Shown: piece by piece, positions 43,336 to 54,397 of the stretch
Layout of the letters: each line of letters starts with the position of its first letter
How positions within the stretch are numbered: position 1 is the stretch's first letter
Origin: Guillardia theta CCMP2712
Taxonomy: Eukaryota; Cryptophyceae; Pyrenomonadales; Geminigeraceae
Assembly (NCBI RefSeq): GCF_000315625.1
Contig: NW_005434669.1
Span: forward strand, 557,061-621,060
Reading direction: 5' to 3'
DNA: 64,000 nucleotides
Made by a program: the position numbers and the translations under genes
The notes under the pieces: generated by a model
Told to the model about the DNA's origin: nothing
Database searches by the model: none
The model's input: only the letters and a program-made list of their open reading frames with translations

Positions 43336-44635
43336 ATGGCGAGATTGACGGAAAGATTGAAGGTATGCGATGCACAAACATTTGGCGAGAAGAGAGGGAA
43401 AGAGGAGGGAGAGGCTGAAAACTGGTTAGGAGATTGAAGATGGTTCGGTGAGGTCTGAGTACATCTCCTCTTCACCCTCGAATCCATGGCTGGACTAGTT
43501 TGCGCCTCATGTGGACTTGTTTGTGCATCGTGTGCTCAAAACTCAATCGAGACGGGATCGAGGGTTCGAAGATTGGTTATAACGCTGCAAACAGGAAGAA
43601 GCCGGTGCACAGTGGATGAAGATCGTGAACCACCCATTCACTGACGCGATTGCGAATGGATCCATCGGCAAAGAGGCCATGAAGTTCTACTTGATTCAGG
43701 ACCACCGATTCCTTGACAACTTTGTGATTCTGCTTGCTTCGATGGTTGCAAATGCACCGAGTCTGAAGGTGTGACGCTTTGATGGTCTTTCCTTCCGTAT
43801 ATGTTACACCTTTCATGATGCAGGACAGAATCCCTGGCTGCCAGTTTCTTGGACTGATCACGGGAAAGGAGAACACGTACTTTGAGAGATCTCTTGAAGC
43901 ACTTGGAGTGGGCGAAAAGGAGAGGTACATCGCAGCTGAATTACTATCCGCCTCGGTATTTCATTGGCTGAGGAACTTTTAGATGCGAAACTCCGAATTC
44001 ATCAGCAACGAACGGCTTCATGGTGACTGTTTCATGTGTCCATTTCTTGCTTTTCACCTCCGAAGACAGGAGCTGATGCTGAACACGGCAAGGAGCGGAA
44101 AATACGACGAAGTAGCCTTTTTTCCTTTCTCCTTCCCTGTCGCGTCTGACCAGATGGATAGATGCTCTGTTTGCTCGTGGTAGCTGAATGGAGCTATCTC
44201 TCATGGGCCGGTGGGTAGGTTGGTTTCAGCTTCCAAGGGATGAGTGTTGTTGTTTGCAGATCGTGTGAAAGGAGGGAGGCTGTCGGAGCTCCCATTCTGG
44301 TGCAACGAGTGGATCGGTGGAAGGCATCTCTCAGCCCTTGTTTGAGTTGAAAGTCCTGTAGATCTTCATTGCGGCGAGTATTTCGAAAGCGTCGTCTCGT
44401 ACCTTCGAGGCCTTCTCGACAAAGCAGGAGAGACGGTGAGCCAAATGCTCGTCCTGTCAAGTTGTTTGACTTGTCATGCACAGATGGACGACGAGAGCTA
44501 CGCTAGATGCAAGGCCGCGTTTCTCAGGGCGGTAGATCTCGAGGTGCTCGTCTACTGACATGATGGGGTGAGAGGTCTCATGGGGTGATGCTTTAGGTTG
44601 AGTTCTTCGATCAAGCTTGGAGCTTGCACAAGTGA
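43336..44635 (+). CDS. TenA/THI-4 family aminopyrimidine hydrolase-like protein
   Basis: Thiamin-salvage family with the haem-oxygenase-like helical fold. Ten exons chain in frame to 220 residues, the family's normal size: 43336-43362, 43595-43768, 43824-43924, 43983-44022, 44070-44111, 44162-44210, 44260-44316, 44362-44435, 44484-44543, 44597-44635. Motifs: WMKIVNHPFTDAIANGSI, KFYLIQDHRFLDNF, LMLNTARSGKYDE, LLVVAEWSYLSWAD, FWCNEWI and VEFFDQAW. Where classical TenA has the catalytic Cys (LPC.W.Y), this protein has A-E-W, so it resembles the Glu-type TenA_E enzymes that act on aminopyrimidine salvage intermediates. Intron 1 (232 bp) is unusually long here, so the nine-residue first exon is the least certain part. 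No targeting peptide is seen. Confidence 0.88.
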
Positions 44636-44766
44636 ATCATTTTCTGCGAGTGATCTAAAAGGATTACTGGTCGCTGCTTGTCAGCAAGAGAAGTTTATAT
44701 GAGCAACTTGGAAATGTGAACATTAAAGGTCTACTTGTAGTTCACCGTCGTCTGTTGTTGCCGGAC

Positions 44767-46340
44767 ATGACGCCCTTCAGCGCCGAGGAGATGAGGCGGT
44801 TGGCGACTCGAGCTGTGGCCTTGGGTCGATCTCGCGTGACAGGCAGACCAGAGGCCAAGAGCTCTTCTCTTGTTGCTTCTTCGCACCTCATCACCTGCAC
44901 TTGTGCAAACTTGCCCTTCTCCCTCATCCCTGAGCAAACGTAAATTTGATCTCACGAGAATGCAAGAGATCACCCAAGAGGTCCGCCTGCAGCTTGTCTG
45001 CCGCCCCGCAGCTCGAGAAGATAGCCCAACCCCAGCTCGGAAACTTGCAGCGGAAAGCTACGTTGTCGCAACCGACCACCTCCTTGAAACATGTGAAGAT
45101 GTGACAAAGGTGCACGATCCTACCTGGATGTGACGTAGGAGCTCGTTTTCAAACATTCTCGAGCCAACGCTGTACATGCAATCCAAAGGAACAAGACAAA
45201 AATGTCATTCCTCAAGCTCATCATCAGAATACATCTACTTGCTGTTCCAGGTTATGACAGAAGGCAAATTTTCGAAATGATTTCGTGTTCTCTTCCGATT
45301 GATTACCTGTGATAGGCCATCAGCCCCTTTGCCATCGCCTTAGTAATGCCCTCAAGACACTTGAACGAAGAGATGGTTTACCTCTTCGAAGATGCTGTCG
45401 TTTGCCTTGATAAGTCGGATGTGGGAAAGAGATGCCACATTCCTATCAGCCAAATGATTGGTTGAATACTTTTGAACAGGTGCCCACCTGCACAATTTCT
45501 TTCCAAAGAAAATGCGAGAGAGAGAGATGTTTTTCGCATCAGAAGGGACAGAAAAACCTATAGCTTGAATGCCTGACAGTCGAAAGATCGAGCAATCAAG
45601 CGTCGAGTTCGACTCTTCAAGACGATTCTCACCCCTTTCAATCACCGATGCTCTCATGTTGCACAAGATGGTGCTGTCGACCAGACGAGTTCCCTTCCCC
45701 ACAGCAATCTTTCACAGGCATCAAACTCTCAAACCCATCCATCCTGCCTTCACCGTTCCATGACGATAAGCAATCCAGAATGATTGTGGAGGCGGACGAC
45801 AGGAAGAGGAAGCTTGTTGTAAATTGCTCGGGCCATTCTGATCAGACCTTCAGTGCTGTAGTGGTCCAAGTACTACAACCTCGCATGTCTCAATCAAGTT
45901 TTCATTCGAAACATGTCTGATCTTGCAGGAATGCTTCACGGTGTCAACTTCTACTTCATAGAAAGTTGTTAACTGCCCTGTCAGGAGAATTACTTTGCAC
46001 AAGGCAACGATCACGAGGAAGAAATGCCTTTCTGAGTGCTCAAGTGGACCACGATCCTTGCATCGTGCGCTTCACTGGGCTGCCGTTCTCACTTTAAACA
46101 TCTTTGACAGCCAATGAGAACATATTGACCTGTGCAGTGAAACTAAAGAAACCGTTGTCCGGAGCCCTGAGCTGCCAAGTGGGATCCCAGTGACACCTGC
46201 TTATGACATTTCAGGCAAGGGTGGCTGGCACAAACATCTGCAACCTCGAGTTCGAGCTTGGCTTCAGCTCTAGATACGTCTTCTTCTTCGGCTGCCGCAG
46301 GTATCAGCGAGCAGCTCTATGTGAGGGGAAATTGTAACCT
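44767..46340 (+). CDS. Multi-exon protein, unknown function
   Basis: Function not recognised. ATG 44767 opens MTPFSAEEMRRLATRAVALG, continuing to about 44939; a second exon (about 44981-45110) would read QLEKIAQPQLGNLQRKATL. Later blocks that look coding are about 45780-45910 (MIVEADDRKRKLVVNCSG), around 45985 (ENYFAQGNDHEEEM) and 46215-46337 (ARVAGTNICNLEFELGFSS, RYVFFFGCRR). Introns are GT-AG. The chain between 45110 and 45700 is not resolved. It converges with the R3H gene. Confidence 0.4.
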
Positions 46341-47243
46341 GGTCTTCCCAGACACGAGATGAGGTGAGATCCATGCGAAACGATTCGTAATCATACAACA
46401 AACTGACAAGGAGTGAGCTGCCGCACTGAAAGAATCAAGCTTGACATTTCCACCTGCAGTCGGTCTGTTGAGAGGTTTCATCTGGGTTGGAGGCCATTTC
46501 AAAGATCGTTTCCTGCAAAGCTTTGTCTTCCTCAGGAATTCGCTCTGAAGGCCTTGATACCTGCAGCACGTCAACAAGGAGTCTCGCAGGCGTAGGCTCA
46601 CCTGCCCCACTTGGTCATCAGTCTTGTGCTGATCGTCATGCTCATTCTTTTGAGAACTTTCTCCGCCCACCCGTGCTGCATGAAGTAAGGGCCTGCAGGA
46701 CCACACTGTTGGCTTACCCTGTCTAGGACGGTAGATGGCCATAGCAGGTCTGTCTCTTTTTCCAACGCTGTTGTCAACCTCTCGGGCGTCCGGTGTACGT
46801 GAGCTTTCAATCTGTCTCTGGGATTCATTCTCATTGCTCATTGCCTCTGTTCCAATCGAGGTCATTGTGCGATCCGATGTTTCAGACGAATCCTTGCGAT
46901 GTAGGTACTGCAATGCGCAACATCGGGGAGCAAGATCCTGTATCTTAAGACAAGGAAACCGACTAGTCTGACATACTTCGACACTTGTGGGCTTCTCCAG
47001 GTCTCCCTCAGGCATCACCATCACTCTCATGCCATAGCGGTCTGCAAGGAAAGAGAGGGTCTCTCGGAGCGGCTGAGACAACGGGGGGAACACCATCCTC
47101 TTCTGAGCGCCTCTGGAGCGCATGAAGGATCGGAGCAGGTGGTCGAGCTCATCCTCAACCCTGCTCGAGAACTTCCTCGTCCTGCTGAAGCTCAGGGAGT
47201 CCAGCAGCTCCCCTGCTGCCGATGCATGAAGGCTGCCATTCAT
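46310..47243 (-). CDS. R3H-domain protein
   Basis: Predicted single-stranded nucleic-acid-binding protein. ATG 47243 opens MNGSLHASAAGELLD. An R3H domain spans about residues 25-80: RKFSSRVEDELDHLLRSFM, then MVFPPLSQPLRETLSFLAD and RYGMRVMVMPEGD, with the R...E..... H-like position occupied by L (SFLADRYG), so the signature RxxxH is RETLS here. After a Ser/Glu-rich linker comes RPAMAIYRPRQ at about 46713, recalling the SUZ-type sequence that often follows R3H in plant and fungal proteins. A GTAAGC donor follows it; the next exon probably reads VLKRMSMTISTRLMTKWG (about 46657-46604). The 3' end is uncertain. Confidence 0.7.
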
Positions 47244-47805
47244 CCGCCCCCTCCGGCTCTGAACTAACCGACTATGAGCCCGCCTAAGAGACCTTACAAG
47301 CTTGCCTCAGAGCCCTCTGCAAGCCCGCCTCATCCAGGTGTAAGGAGTCAAGCTCCAAGACAGTCCTAAGGATTTTTGCAGGCCACCATGATGACAACGG
47401 AAAAACGAAAGTACACTTATTCGGATAAGATTAGGAATTATGAAACGGCTATCCGTGTCAAAGGTCGCATGCTGACACTGCCAGACATACGATGTACCCC
47501 CATATTCCCTATAATTACAAGGGGTTAACAGGAGCGACTGTCGGAGTTTCTGACTCTTGAATATGAAGAGTCAGATCATGTGTCCCGTGATAGTTTGTGC
47601 AATCGTTTCCGTGCTTGCACCCCCGCTTGGACAGCATATTCCACCCCTTCACTTTCCTCCTTCACCACCGCACTCCTTCCGACGCTGTTCAGATTCCACC
47701 CGGAGCCCTCTCATCCCCTGACAGCTGCTTAGAACTTCTAAGTTTACAGTCTCGTTGTCCCTCCTATTCAAAACTTGGTTCATTCCTTGCGGAAATTTTG
47801 TGGTC

Positions 47806-48384
47806 ATGGAGACTCTACTAGACTCCAACAATCTGATCCATTGGATGCAGAGCATTTTTGATGTGGTTGATGACAAAGGCAAGCACCAAACCCCAAATGA
47901 ATCGCAATCTAATGATGTCAACGTACAGATAGACTCAAAGAGAAAAGAATCAGTCGGCAGCGCCAGTAGCATTGCATTGCGATCTTGTCTGAGTTCCTCC
48001 AAAAGCCCATCGCCAAAATGCAAAAAGAGCGTCAAGTTCGCATCAGGCGATGCACCCTGGTCGGATGCAGACCTTGCACGGAGGCTGGACAACTGCAATT
48101 CTCAACACGACTTCAACCGAGTCGTTACTTTCAATAAGGAGACTTCGCCCAAACGACCCAGTTCGCCGATTATGGTCAGAAGTTCCTTGTCTCCCGAACC
48201 AGGCGCTTCCAACCATGAAACAAGTCAACAAAGTTCTGATGCTCAAAACCTTGCCATGAAACATGCACTCATGGCCAGATCGATTGCTGGAAACATGAAC
48301 GAGAAGCCCACTCACAACAAACCTAGGAGGCACTCTCCTGAAAGAAGTTCTAGACTTCTTCAGGGTGGCGTCATGATTCTATGA
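47806..48384 (+). CDS. Small Ser-rich protein with KSVKF motif, unknown
   Basis: Single open frame of 192 residues from ATG 47806, starting METLLDSNNLIHWMQSIFDV. After a Lys/Ser-rich stretch comes SPKCKKSVKFASGDAPW, then a Ser/Pro/His-rich tail. KSVKF fits the R/K-V-x-F docking motif for protein phosphatase 1. The order W..(I/M)F helix, Ser cluster, K-V-x-F matches the gene at 49803-50099. No folded domain is visible. The ORF is open upstream of the ATG, so a 5' exon cannot be excluded. Confidence 0.6.
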   Translation: METLLDSNNLIHWMQSIFDVVDDKGKHQTPNESQSNDVNVQIDSKRKESVGSASSIALRSCLSSSKSPSPKCKKSVKFASGDAPWSDADLARRLDNCNSQHDFNRVVTFNKETSPKRPSSPIMVRSSLSPEPGASNHETSQQSSDAQNLAMKHALMARSIAGNMNEKPTHNKPRRHSPERSSRLLQGGVMIL

Positions 48385-49439
48385 TATAGGAAGTCTTGTT
48401 GATTTTCGGCTCGTGTTCGTTGTGAATAAACAATGTTGTCGGGGAACGCAAATTTCCTGCCTTTTTAATCGTGTCCGATCTGGAGACATGTTTCTGGTTC
48501 CAATCCAGCACGATCATATACATATTGGAATGCGCCAGGTCAATGTGTCAAGATTTGACATATTGCCATGATTCTACCAAAGCTACCATATCTCTAGTTG
48601 ATCGCCAAAGAAAACAAGCCTGGCATTCACTACGTAGCTCCAGCCATAGTTGTGCTCTGTCGACTGAACGAAATCCTAATCAAATTGATTGCACCTTACA
48701 CGTCTGAAATCATGACGATCAAGCTCTATCTCAAGTATCGAGCTACATATGATTGCTACATCGCTGGACATGCTGACGATCGGAAAGCTCAAGTACTGTC
48801 GAAATATACAACCCGAGGTAGGGCTATATGTCACGGTCCCACCTGTCCGAGATTATGAAAATGCGAAATGGTCACAGCATATTGGTGAGCTCGGAAATCA
48901 TCCCAATCTTGCTATCTAATATGTCTCCTGTTTTTCTTTGATCTTGGCCCGTCCTTCTTCGTAGCTCTGGGCTTAAGAAATAGCACCCCGTTTGCGTATA
49001 ATCAAACTTGCAAAAGGCTTTTAAGCTTGATTAAAAGTTAGCAGCACTCTAGTAACATCGCAACACAATCGAGGTCAAAGTCACTGTCTTGAATCTTTTA
49101 TTAGTTTTCATGCTTTTGGGCCTTGGTATACAACTTACATTAGGAAGGATCTCTGAATACAGGAATGGTGTGGTATGTAACCCAGGAATCGGGTCAAGGT
49201 AAAGTCGAGAAGCAGCAGACTTGATTTGTCTCCAGGAGAGTAAAGTCAAGCGAATATCTTATGGATTCTCTGCCCGTACTAACGCTCAAGATAACTGACC
49301 TTATTTCTTAGTTGACCAGGGGTGGTTCAATAAGTCATGTAGGTTCAGCGCTCTTGTTATATATGATGAACCTTCTGGTTTCAGTGTACACTGTCATCAT
49401 TTGCTTGTGGGAAGGAGATCTGTGTTGATTTGTGGCCCT

Positions 49440-49498
49440 TCTGCCTGCTTGCTGAAATTTGTAGATCTTCTGCCTGTTTGTTTCAGCAAGCAGGCAGA
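49440..49498. repeat. Perfect 18-bp inverted repeat (hairpin)
   Basis: tctgcctgcttgctgaaa at 49440-49457 is the exact reverse complement of 49481-49498, with a 23-nt loop. It lies in a gene-free stretch (48385-49800). It could be a transcript hairpin or a remnant of a mobile element; no flanking duplication was seen. Confidence 0.9.
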
Positions 49499-49802
49499 TT
49501 ACAGCACGCAATGCTGTAAGTGCTAACCCTGCCATTGATTCATACTACAAGTGGCCGCCCCTTCCGTCGCATACTTTGAATGGCATTTCAAAATAATTTT
49601 CCATACTTGATTTGAGAGAATCGTTGAATGTGCTCTTTTTCTTAGAGATATTTGTTTCAGAGAGGTTGATTCTTTATTTTGAACCTTGCATGAACATGTT
49701 TCCAAGAAATAAAAAGAATAAATGTGTCTTAAGAGGTGCAGGTGACCTACCTTAAAACTTGATTTGATTTCTAACAAGTGAAGTCTGCTTGCGCGATCGA
49801 CT

Positions 49803-50099
49803 TCATTTTTTCTGCTTTCTATTGGCCCAAGTTTGAGGTCTTGATAAACGCCTGTCCGTGCTCTCCCGCCTCATTGTGGTCAAATCAGGTTCCGACGAAG
49901 ACACTTCCAAACTGAACCTCACAGTCTTCTTTAAAGAGTCCGTGCTCGAGCTTCTCCGCATGATCGTTCGATGACTAGTCGTCGGCGACAAAGGCTGGTC
50001 GGGATTTGAAAACATATCATTCCACCATGTCACTAAGCCTTGATCCAACGACGGCAGAGCAAAAGCCAGGTCAAATTTGGGCAACGTTTCTGCGGACAT
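49803..50099 (-). CDS. Small Ser-rich protein with KTVRF motif, unknown
   Basis: 98 residues from ATG 50099: MSAETLPKFDLAFALPSLD, then LVTWWNDMFSNPDQPLSP, then RRSSSTDSLKKTVRFSLEV and a basic tail ending ANRKQKK. The KTVRF sequence fits a PP1 docking motif, embedded after a run of serines in an RRxS context. The frame stays open upstream to 50243 without an ATG. It looks related in layout to 47806-48384; similarity is short and could be convergence. Confidence 0.55.
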   Translation of the reverse strand: MSAETLPKFDLAFALPSLDQGLVTWWNDMFSNPDQPLSPTTSHRTIMRRSSSTDSLKKTVRFSLEVSSSEPDLTTMRRESTDRRLSRPQTWANRKQKK

Positions 50100-50609
50100 G
50101 GCGGTTGGATCAGAAAGGGGATCAAAAGACGGTGATGCAGTCGCAGTGTTGCGATGCACGGACTGCAGATGAGATAGCTGGGAAGGGAGGACGGGAACTG
50201 GAGGGGAGGAGGCCAGGAGTAGGGACCGCAACGCTGACCGCAAGGAGGCAAAGGGTTTTTCGGAGTCGGGTGGGGCCGCCGGATCGGAGTTTCGGATTTA
50301 CTACACATCTATTGGGCCCACGTCACTAAAAGTTTTTCAAACTATTTTATCAAATTTGAAATTATATGATCAATCTTCCAAAATTTTACGATGACTCCAT
50401 GCTCCGGAAAAGTAACCGTCCTTCAATTATACTTGTAGATATATCAAGTAGCGCGCTTTTTTATGTGACATAATCAGGACAATGATGCTCCCAAGGGGTC
50501 TGGAAATCCGGAGACAGGTTGATGAGCTCTAATCAAGTTCCCGGGCAACGCCAGTAACCAACTAGCTAACTTTACTCAGCCCTTGTTTCCCTTGCCTGGT
50601 TCCACATCC

Positions 50610-53600
50610 ATGGAAGGGAGGGAGGGGAACAAACTTGACCAGCACGATGAGGAGGTTGATGGCAGAGCTCGCAGACATTGAATCATTCTCACAGTCCAGT
50701 GCTCCAGGTTGCTCTGAGGTCCATCTTCCCCCACGAGTTCTCCTGGTGCTCCTCCTTGAGGTTCCTGTCCTTCCTTGTTTTGATCCGTGTTTGCTCCTGT
50801 AGCTTCGCAGATGACGAAACCGAGGTAGCAGCGGTGTCATGCTCAGATGGAGATGAAAGGGAAGAGAGCTACATGTACAAGGTGTTAACATTGTGTCTTT
50901 CAGCGGGACAAAGTAACGATTGGTCAAATAGCTCGTCGTTCCAGCGGATACCTCTGAGTTCAAGACATGTGGGCCAAGTTTGACATGCGCATGTTCCATG
51001 ACCTCTTGCTTGTTCTCCCAGTCCTCAACATGCCAGGAGCGGACATCATCAAGTTTTGTGAAGGTGGACGAACTCCATGTGCTCCGGAAAGTGATGCTAG
51101 CTCCAGCTAAGAACCTTGGTTATGAGAGTAGTTTACCGACCCTGGAAATCCATTGCCTGCCCCCCTTGTACTTGTTGTGGTCTGTCCCCGACGGTAACTT
51201 CCGCTAGCTCACCTAGAGCTTGCCAAGTCATCCTCGTCTTCAGGTTATCCATCCGATGATCCTCCCCGTTTCGAGGTCGCGTGCAGTTGGCTCAGTCCAG
51301 TTCAGATCAAGCAACTGGAGCAGTAAGCTGCGGATGTTGCTCCTCGTCATTCAGCTGAGTCTGGCAGGGTTATGCTAGGGATGTGGGAGGAAGTGAAAGG
51401 GAGCGGAGTGATATTCCTATGGCAGGACTTCCTGTAAAATCTCTGTGTGAAATTCATCGAGTGACGGAGCCACCAAATTTGCAGGCACAGGGAGAGCATG
51501 CGGTCCCTTGGCTTCGGAAAAGAGGTTCGACTAGTCCCTTGGATCGACGAGGAGGATCCTACAAATGGTGGTCTGAGCGCCATTTCCTTCTGTGCTCCAA
51601 GTTCAGCGACAGCAGAGGAGGTTGCGGTAATTCTGCGACCGGACCAAACATCAGATGTTGTCGATCAAGAACAAATATCAAGTCTGTTGAATGATCGCTT
51701 TGTCACAAAGTATCTAGCATTTGTGAGACGTTGTTTTGAAGTGAACGATGCAGAGATGCAAAGGTTTCCTTGCTTGCTCTCCTTGGGCAGGGACTGGTTC
51801 ACTCGTTTGCAGGGAATTCTTGCAAACCCAACACACGTGTGACTTGTGCTTGGAATCTAAGGTGAGCAAGTGCTATACACTGCGTGCGATGAAACAAGTT
51901 TTGTTTGTGTACAAGTTGGGCAGCAAACATCGGGTGCTGGACTGTGGGCATTATTATTGCACAGATTGCTTGTCATGTAAAATGCCTGTGCTAACAATAT
52001 GCACGTGTTCTTGATGCGTTGTTGGCTAGCCATGTTTCATCTGCATGTCTCAGAAGGCTCAATAGATCTCTTGATCTGCCCCAAGGTACTTGTGATGTGT
52101 TGTATACCTTGTATGTGATTGCTGAACGCTAGGGAGATTGCCGTATTCCGATAGCTCCTTATGTTGTGAAAGATATCACGAACCAGGAGCTCTACAATCG
52201 ATTTCAGGTGACAAGACCGTGCGTCTGGTCTGTTTGCATGGAAACTCTTGTTGATCTTCCACACCAGACCATGTTTCATAAGAAGTCTCTCGAGAAGATA
52301 ACAGGTGTTACAAGGATACAGAAAGTGTGGTGGAACTTGTTTTCTCATTCTCATGCTGCAAGGACTGCGATTTTGTCCTCGTTGTGCAAGTTTGGATCAG
52401 ATAGAGGCTCATTCAGCGGTCTAGGCAGCATCTTCTATATACTCCTCTATGACTGGTGCCGCAGGGAACCGAGGAGGGTGCCTTCGAGCCTGTTCCGTGC
52501 GTGCCAGAGACAGCAGGAGATTTCAACCTCTACATATGTCCCAAGGTGTTGCGTTGAAGTGTGTGCGAGCGAATGGCAAGCGCTGTGACTGCTTCCTGCA
52601 GTGCAGCTTCACGTTCTGCGGGAAATGCTTCAGGGCGTATCATCCAGGTCGTTGACTGTCCGTTGAAACTCTCCACGATCTCACGTGGATTTCACAGGAG
52701 TTTCCTGCGAGTCCCGAGAGTTCCAGTGAGTCTCTTCTCCTGCAGCAGCAACTCAGTGGAAGGAGCTCATGGCTGTTCCGATCAGGCAAGTGCTTGACCT
52801 CAGCAACCCAAGGCTGCAGCAGGTGAAATTTGAAGCATTGCGCACAGTCCGTCACTCGCTCCAGTCCATGCAAGAGCGACTAGCCACTCAGAGGCTAATC
52901 CAGCAAAGCACCGGTCAGCTCCTTGCTTCTCCTGCCTCTCACGAGGTCTCATCGCTGGTTGCACTTGTATAGTGCCGTGCCCTACATGTGCGATAGCAAT
53001 CGAGAAGACAGAAGGCTGCAATCACATGCTTTGCACGTGAAGCACTTCTGTTGATCGCGTGAGAACATTCATGATGAGAACGCCTTTGGACAGGTTTTGT
53101 GGCACACACTTCTGTTGGAACTGCGGGAAGGCGATCATGTTGAGCAATCCATATGATCACTTCTCATCAACAGGCTGCAAGGCGTTCAACGATGAAGGTA
53201 CAAGTTGAGATGTCTATCAGTCGCGATATGGCCTGATGAGAGTTCGTCCTGGCCTGCAGACATTGAGCGAATTAGGATGCAGCAAGGCTTTCTGGGGGTA
53301 GGCAAACCTCTTCTGCGTGACGGAGGGAAGAATCTGAAACCAGAGCAGGCAGGAGCGCGAGCAGACGCGAGGGCGCAAGCCGTTGGATTCTACCGGAACC
53401 GCCTCGGCCGAGCGATGGTCAACGATCCGAGGGTACGTGTCTTGTGCTCTGTACTCGCCTGACTCGAATGTGTAGGCGGTTCCTTGTCCAAACTGTCGGG
53501 TGAGTGAAGATTCAGATTGTGATGAACTTACCAAGGATGATGCCAGGAGCAAATCATGAAGCGAGGAACCAACAATCACATCACCTGCAACAACTGCTCA

Positions 53601-53748
53601 ATCCAATTCTGCTTTCTCTGCCGGTGAGACCGTCACTCGCTGCAGGGTCTCCACTTTGATTCTCCTTGCTGGCAGTGTGCGACTGAAGAAGATGGCGGGA
53701 CACTTCAACCCAAGTCATCCCCAGCACAGTGACGTGCAAGACACATGA
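50610..53748 (+). CDS. RNF14-type RBR E3 ubiquitin ligase (RWD-RING1-IBR-RING2)
   Basis: Predicted ubiquitin ligase. Exon 1 50610-50654 joins 50708 to read DQHDEEVALRSIFPHEF, the start of an RWD domain, which ends YPSDDPPRFEVACSWLSPVQ (about 51245-51330) and MWEEVKGSGVIFLWQDFL (about 51382-51433). Then RING1 (CDLCLES..., VLDCGHYYCTDCL at 51842-51975), IAPYVVKDITNQELYNRF, GLRFCPRCA, an IBR region (FNLYICPK, CVRANGKRCDC, CSFTFCGKCFRAYHPG), a helical linker, and RING2 (VPCPTCAIAIEKTEGCNHML with the catalytic Cys following, CGTHFCWNCGKAI, NPYDHF). A last Cys module follows: PCPNCREQIMKRGTNNHITC, FCFLCR, GHFNPSHPQHSD, stop at 53748. Introns are small GT-AG. This order matches RNF14-like ligases; plant relatives also carry an extra C-terminal Cys module, from memory. 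Confidence 0.9.
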
Positions 53749-54397
53749 CAAGGGCGACATGAAACATGTAACGACTCAGTCGCTTCTTTCTCAGCATTTG
53801 GTTTCTGGCACTCAGCTGATGACTGCAAGCCTGCTGATAACAACACGACGCACAGCACACTGCTCTCTCAGCTCTGCGAACTGAACGGCAACAGTCGCAA
53901 AGAAAACAAGAGAACAAACTAAGTGATGGTGCTGCCGACACTGACGGCTCTGCCAACTACCGCCGCTTGGTCATGAAAGCCTCTACCGCATGGTACGGTA
54001 GTACCGCTCTTCTGGCACTATACCGAGGCATCAGAGAAACTTCGGAAAGACGCCCCGATGCTTGTAGATAATCACTGACACGATGTTGCCATTTCACTGA
54101 CTTAACTGATGAGCTGCATAGAGCCATGACTGCGGCAGATATCAGTGTTGTTGTTGTGATAGATTTCAGTACAAGTGCTGCCTCCCTTCACGGCTCTACT
54201 CGTCTGAACTCCGAGTTCGCATCTCAGTGAGAGTTCTCAGTACCATCGAACTCGCAGCGCAAAGTTGCTGTCTTCATAATTCGATATCAGTTCTCACTGT
54301 TCTCAGGTGGAACTTATTTCTGTCTTTTTGTTTATAAATACAAGGTCCTGAGGTGAGCTCGATCAGTCTACCTGTGTTTCCGCAAAAGGATGGCGAA

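Noticed and set aside
48471-48858. Short plus-strand frames between the two small Ser-rich genes
   Set aside because: AT-rich, no chaining, no motif; kept as non-coding for lack of support.
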